From positions 1 to 7,066 of the forward strand of contig JAGBYS010000195.1 of NCBI GenBank assembly GCA_017628675.1: a stretch of DNA of 7,066 nucleotides, given 5' to 3'. The number at the start of each line of letters is the position of its first letter. The first letter of the stretch is position 1. The position numbers and the translations under genes are program-made. Source of the stretch: Tidjanibacter sp. (GTDB taxonomy: Bacteria; Bacteroidota; Bacteroidia; Bacteroidales; Rikenellaceae). The notes beneath the pieces were generated by a model that had not been told where the DNA came from, searched no databases, and was given only the letters and a program-made list of their open reading frames with translations. Of this stretch, positions 5,877 to 7,066 are shown one piece after another.

Positions 5877-7066
5877 ATGAAACGACTCCTTTTGTGGGTT
5901 GTGGCGCTTATGGCCACCCTCACCATCCAGGCACAAGACTACAGCAGTTACTATCAGAACCTCCCCGTGGAGATGCCAACTCCCGTGCTTGCAGAGATAC
6001 CCGAGCTGACGGTGCTCCTCACAAACTTTGGCGCTGTGGGTGACGGACTTACGCTCAACACCGACGCCTTCAATAAGGCTATAGCATCGCTCTCGAAGCA
6101 AGGCGGCGGTCACCTTGTAGTCCCCGCTGGCATCTGGCTCACAGGCCCCATAGCACTCAAGGACAACATCGACCTCCACCTGGAGAAGAACGCCATAATT
6201 ATGGCCACCCCCGACAGGGCTCTCCACCTGAAGGGCGAGAAGACCACAACCCTCATCTCGGCCAGCAAGCGAAAAAATATCTCCATTACGGGCGAGGGCA
6301 CCATCGACGGCAATGGCGCAATGTGGCGCCCCGTCAAGCGTGGCAAGGTGAGCGATACGGAGTGGAAGGAGTTTCTGTCGATGGGTGGCACCGTGACCGA
6401 CGACGGCTCGCTCTGGTACCCCTACGACCTGAAGCACTTCGACAACCTTGCCAGCTCACCCAAGGAGCAGGAGAAGCAACGCACCCATCTGATCCGTTTC
6501 ACCGACTGCCAGAGGGTCTATGTTTCGGGCGTGACACTCCAGAACGCACCCAAGTTCCACCTCATACCCACACGCTGCCAGGAGGTCATCATTGACGGCG
6601 TCACGGTGAAGTGTCCCTGGAACGCCCAGAATGGCGATGCCATTGACCTGAGCAGTTGCCGCAATGCACTGGTTGTGAACTGCATAGTAGACGCCGGCGA
6701 CGACGGCATCTGTATGAAGGCCGGAGCCGGTGAGAGCGGTGTGAAATATGGCCCTTGTGAGAATATCCTCATCGAGAACAACACCGTCTATCACGCACAC
6801 GGCGGCTTTGTCATCGGCTCGGAGTTTTCGGGCGGTATGCGCAACATCGTTGTGAGGAACAACCGCTTCTCGGGCACCGATACAGGCCTGAGGTTCAAGA
6901 GCGGCGTGGGTCGTGGCGGCGTGTGCGAGAACATCTACATCAGCGACATCGTTATGACCGACATCAAGGGCGAGGCCATCGTCTTTGAGTGTGGCTATGT
7001 AAACCGCCCTGCGGGTGAGAATGTGGAGGAGCAGAAGGCGGCAGCCGACGCCCCATTTGCGCCCCA
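5877..7066 (+). CDS. Secreted glycoside hydrolase family 28 (polygalacturonase-like), partial
   Basis: Right-handed beta-helix enzyme, probably cleaving galacturonan (pectin) from chain ends or as oligomers in the periplasm or at the surface. The first 396 codons are present and the 3' end is outside the window. MKRLLLWVVALMATLTIQA is a signal peptide with likely cleavage after A19. The pectate-lyase-like start FGAVGDG is at 51-57. GH28 catalytic motifs appear in order: NGD (252-254, the N-x-D aspartate), GDDG (D275, D276), HGG with H308, and RFK (339-341, for the usual RIK). The HGG motif is preceded by Ala, whereas many relatives read GHGG. The insertion MGGTVTDDGSLWYPYDLKH (169-187) is typical of Bacteroidetes members as I remember them. 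Rhamnogalacturonan or xylogalacturonan substrates cannot be excluded. It is divergent from ricT with its own promoter and may start a pectin-use cluster to the right. Confidence 0.93.
   Translation, partial: MKRLLLWVVALMATLTIQAQDYSSYYQNLPVEMPTPVLAEIPELTVLLTNFGAVGDGLTLNTDAFNKAIASLSKQGGGHLVVPAGIWLTGPIALKDNIDLHLEKNAIIMATPDRALHLKGEKTTTLISASKRKNISITGEGTIDGNGAMWRPVKRGKVSDTEWKEFLSMGGTVTDDGSLWYPYDLKHFDNLASSPKEQEKQRTHLIRFTDCQRVYVSGVTLQNAPKFHLIPTRCQEVIIDGVTVKCPWNAQNGDAIDLSSCRNALVVNCIVDAGDDGICMKAGAGESGVKYGPCENILIENNTVYHAHGGFVIGSEFSGGMRNIVVRNNRFSGTDTGLRFKSGVGRGGVCENIYISDIVMTDIKGEAIVFECGYVNRPAGENVEEQKAAADAPFAP

Noticed and set aside
5662..5880. 72-codon plus-strand frame starting MKLGNIAKL
   Set aside because: It is translated from the repeat element itself, is low complexity, and overlaps the GH28 start codon and promoter.
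5808..6437. 209-codon open frame on the minus strand
   Set aside because: It is antisense to the GH28 gene, has no recognisable motif, and its end reads into the heptad repeat arm.

Overview
The window looks like a piece of a Bacteroidota chromosome, most likely a gut Bacteroidales. The grounds are a gliding-motility-type lipoprotein (GldH family), a RicT/PSP1 protein of the Bacteroidetes form, a Bacteroides-style GH28 pectinase, and two promoters close to the TTTG / TAnnTTTG consensus of this phylum. Coding DNA looks GC-rich by eye (high fifties percent, not counted) and intergenic DNA is AT-rich, so an Alistipes-like lineage is a guess.

Layout. Positions 1-1480 (minus) hold the first ~493 codons of thrS, running off the left edge. 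Positions 1481-1693 are a non-coding leader with hairpins. Positions 1694-5523 (minus) hold a compact four-gene run, transcribed ricT-like, gldH-like, trmB, pdxA, with gaps of only 33, 15 and 17 bases. Positions 5524-5876 are a divergent intergenic region made of a mirrored composite repeat with an outward promoter on each side. Positions 5877-7066 (plus) hold the first 396 codons of a secreted GH28 polygalacturonase-like enzyme, running off the right edge.

How the genes relate. The minus-strand run is housekeeping: tRNA charging (ThrRS), tRNA m7G46 methylation (TrmB), a vitamin B6 pathway step (PdxA), a probable RNA-processing or regulatory Fe-S protein (RicT), and a lipoprotein. The plus-strand gene is an accessory carbohydrate-degradation gene and may begin a pectin-use cluster to the right.

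I found no defence system, CRISPR array, transposase, tRNA or rRNA. The most unusual structure is the mirrored repeat between ricT and the GH28 gene. Its outer heptads (GTTGAAA / TTTCAAC) supply the -33 elements of both divergent promoters and recur as the coding 3' end of pdxA. The second point of interest is the long, tandem-repeat-encoded, RG-rich tail on the RicT homologue.
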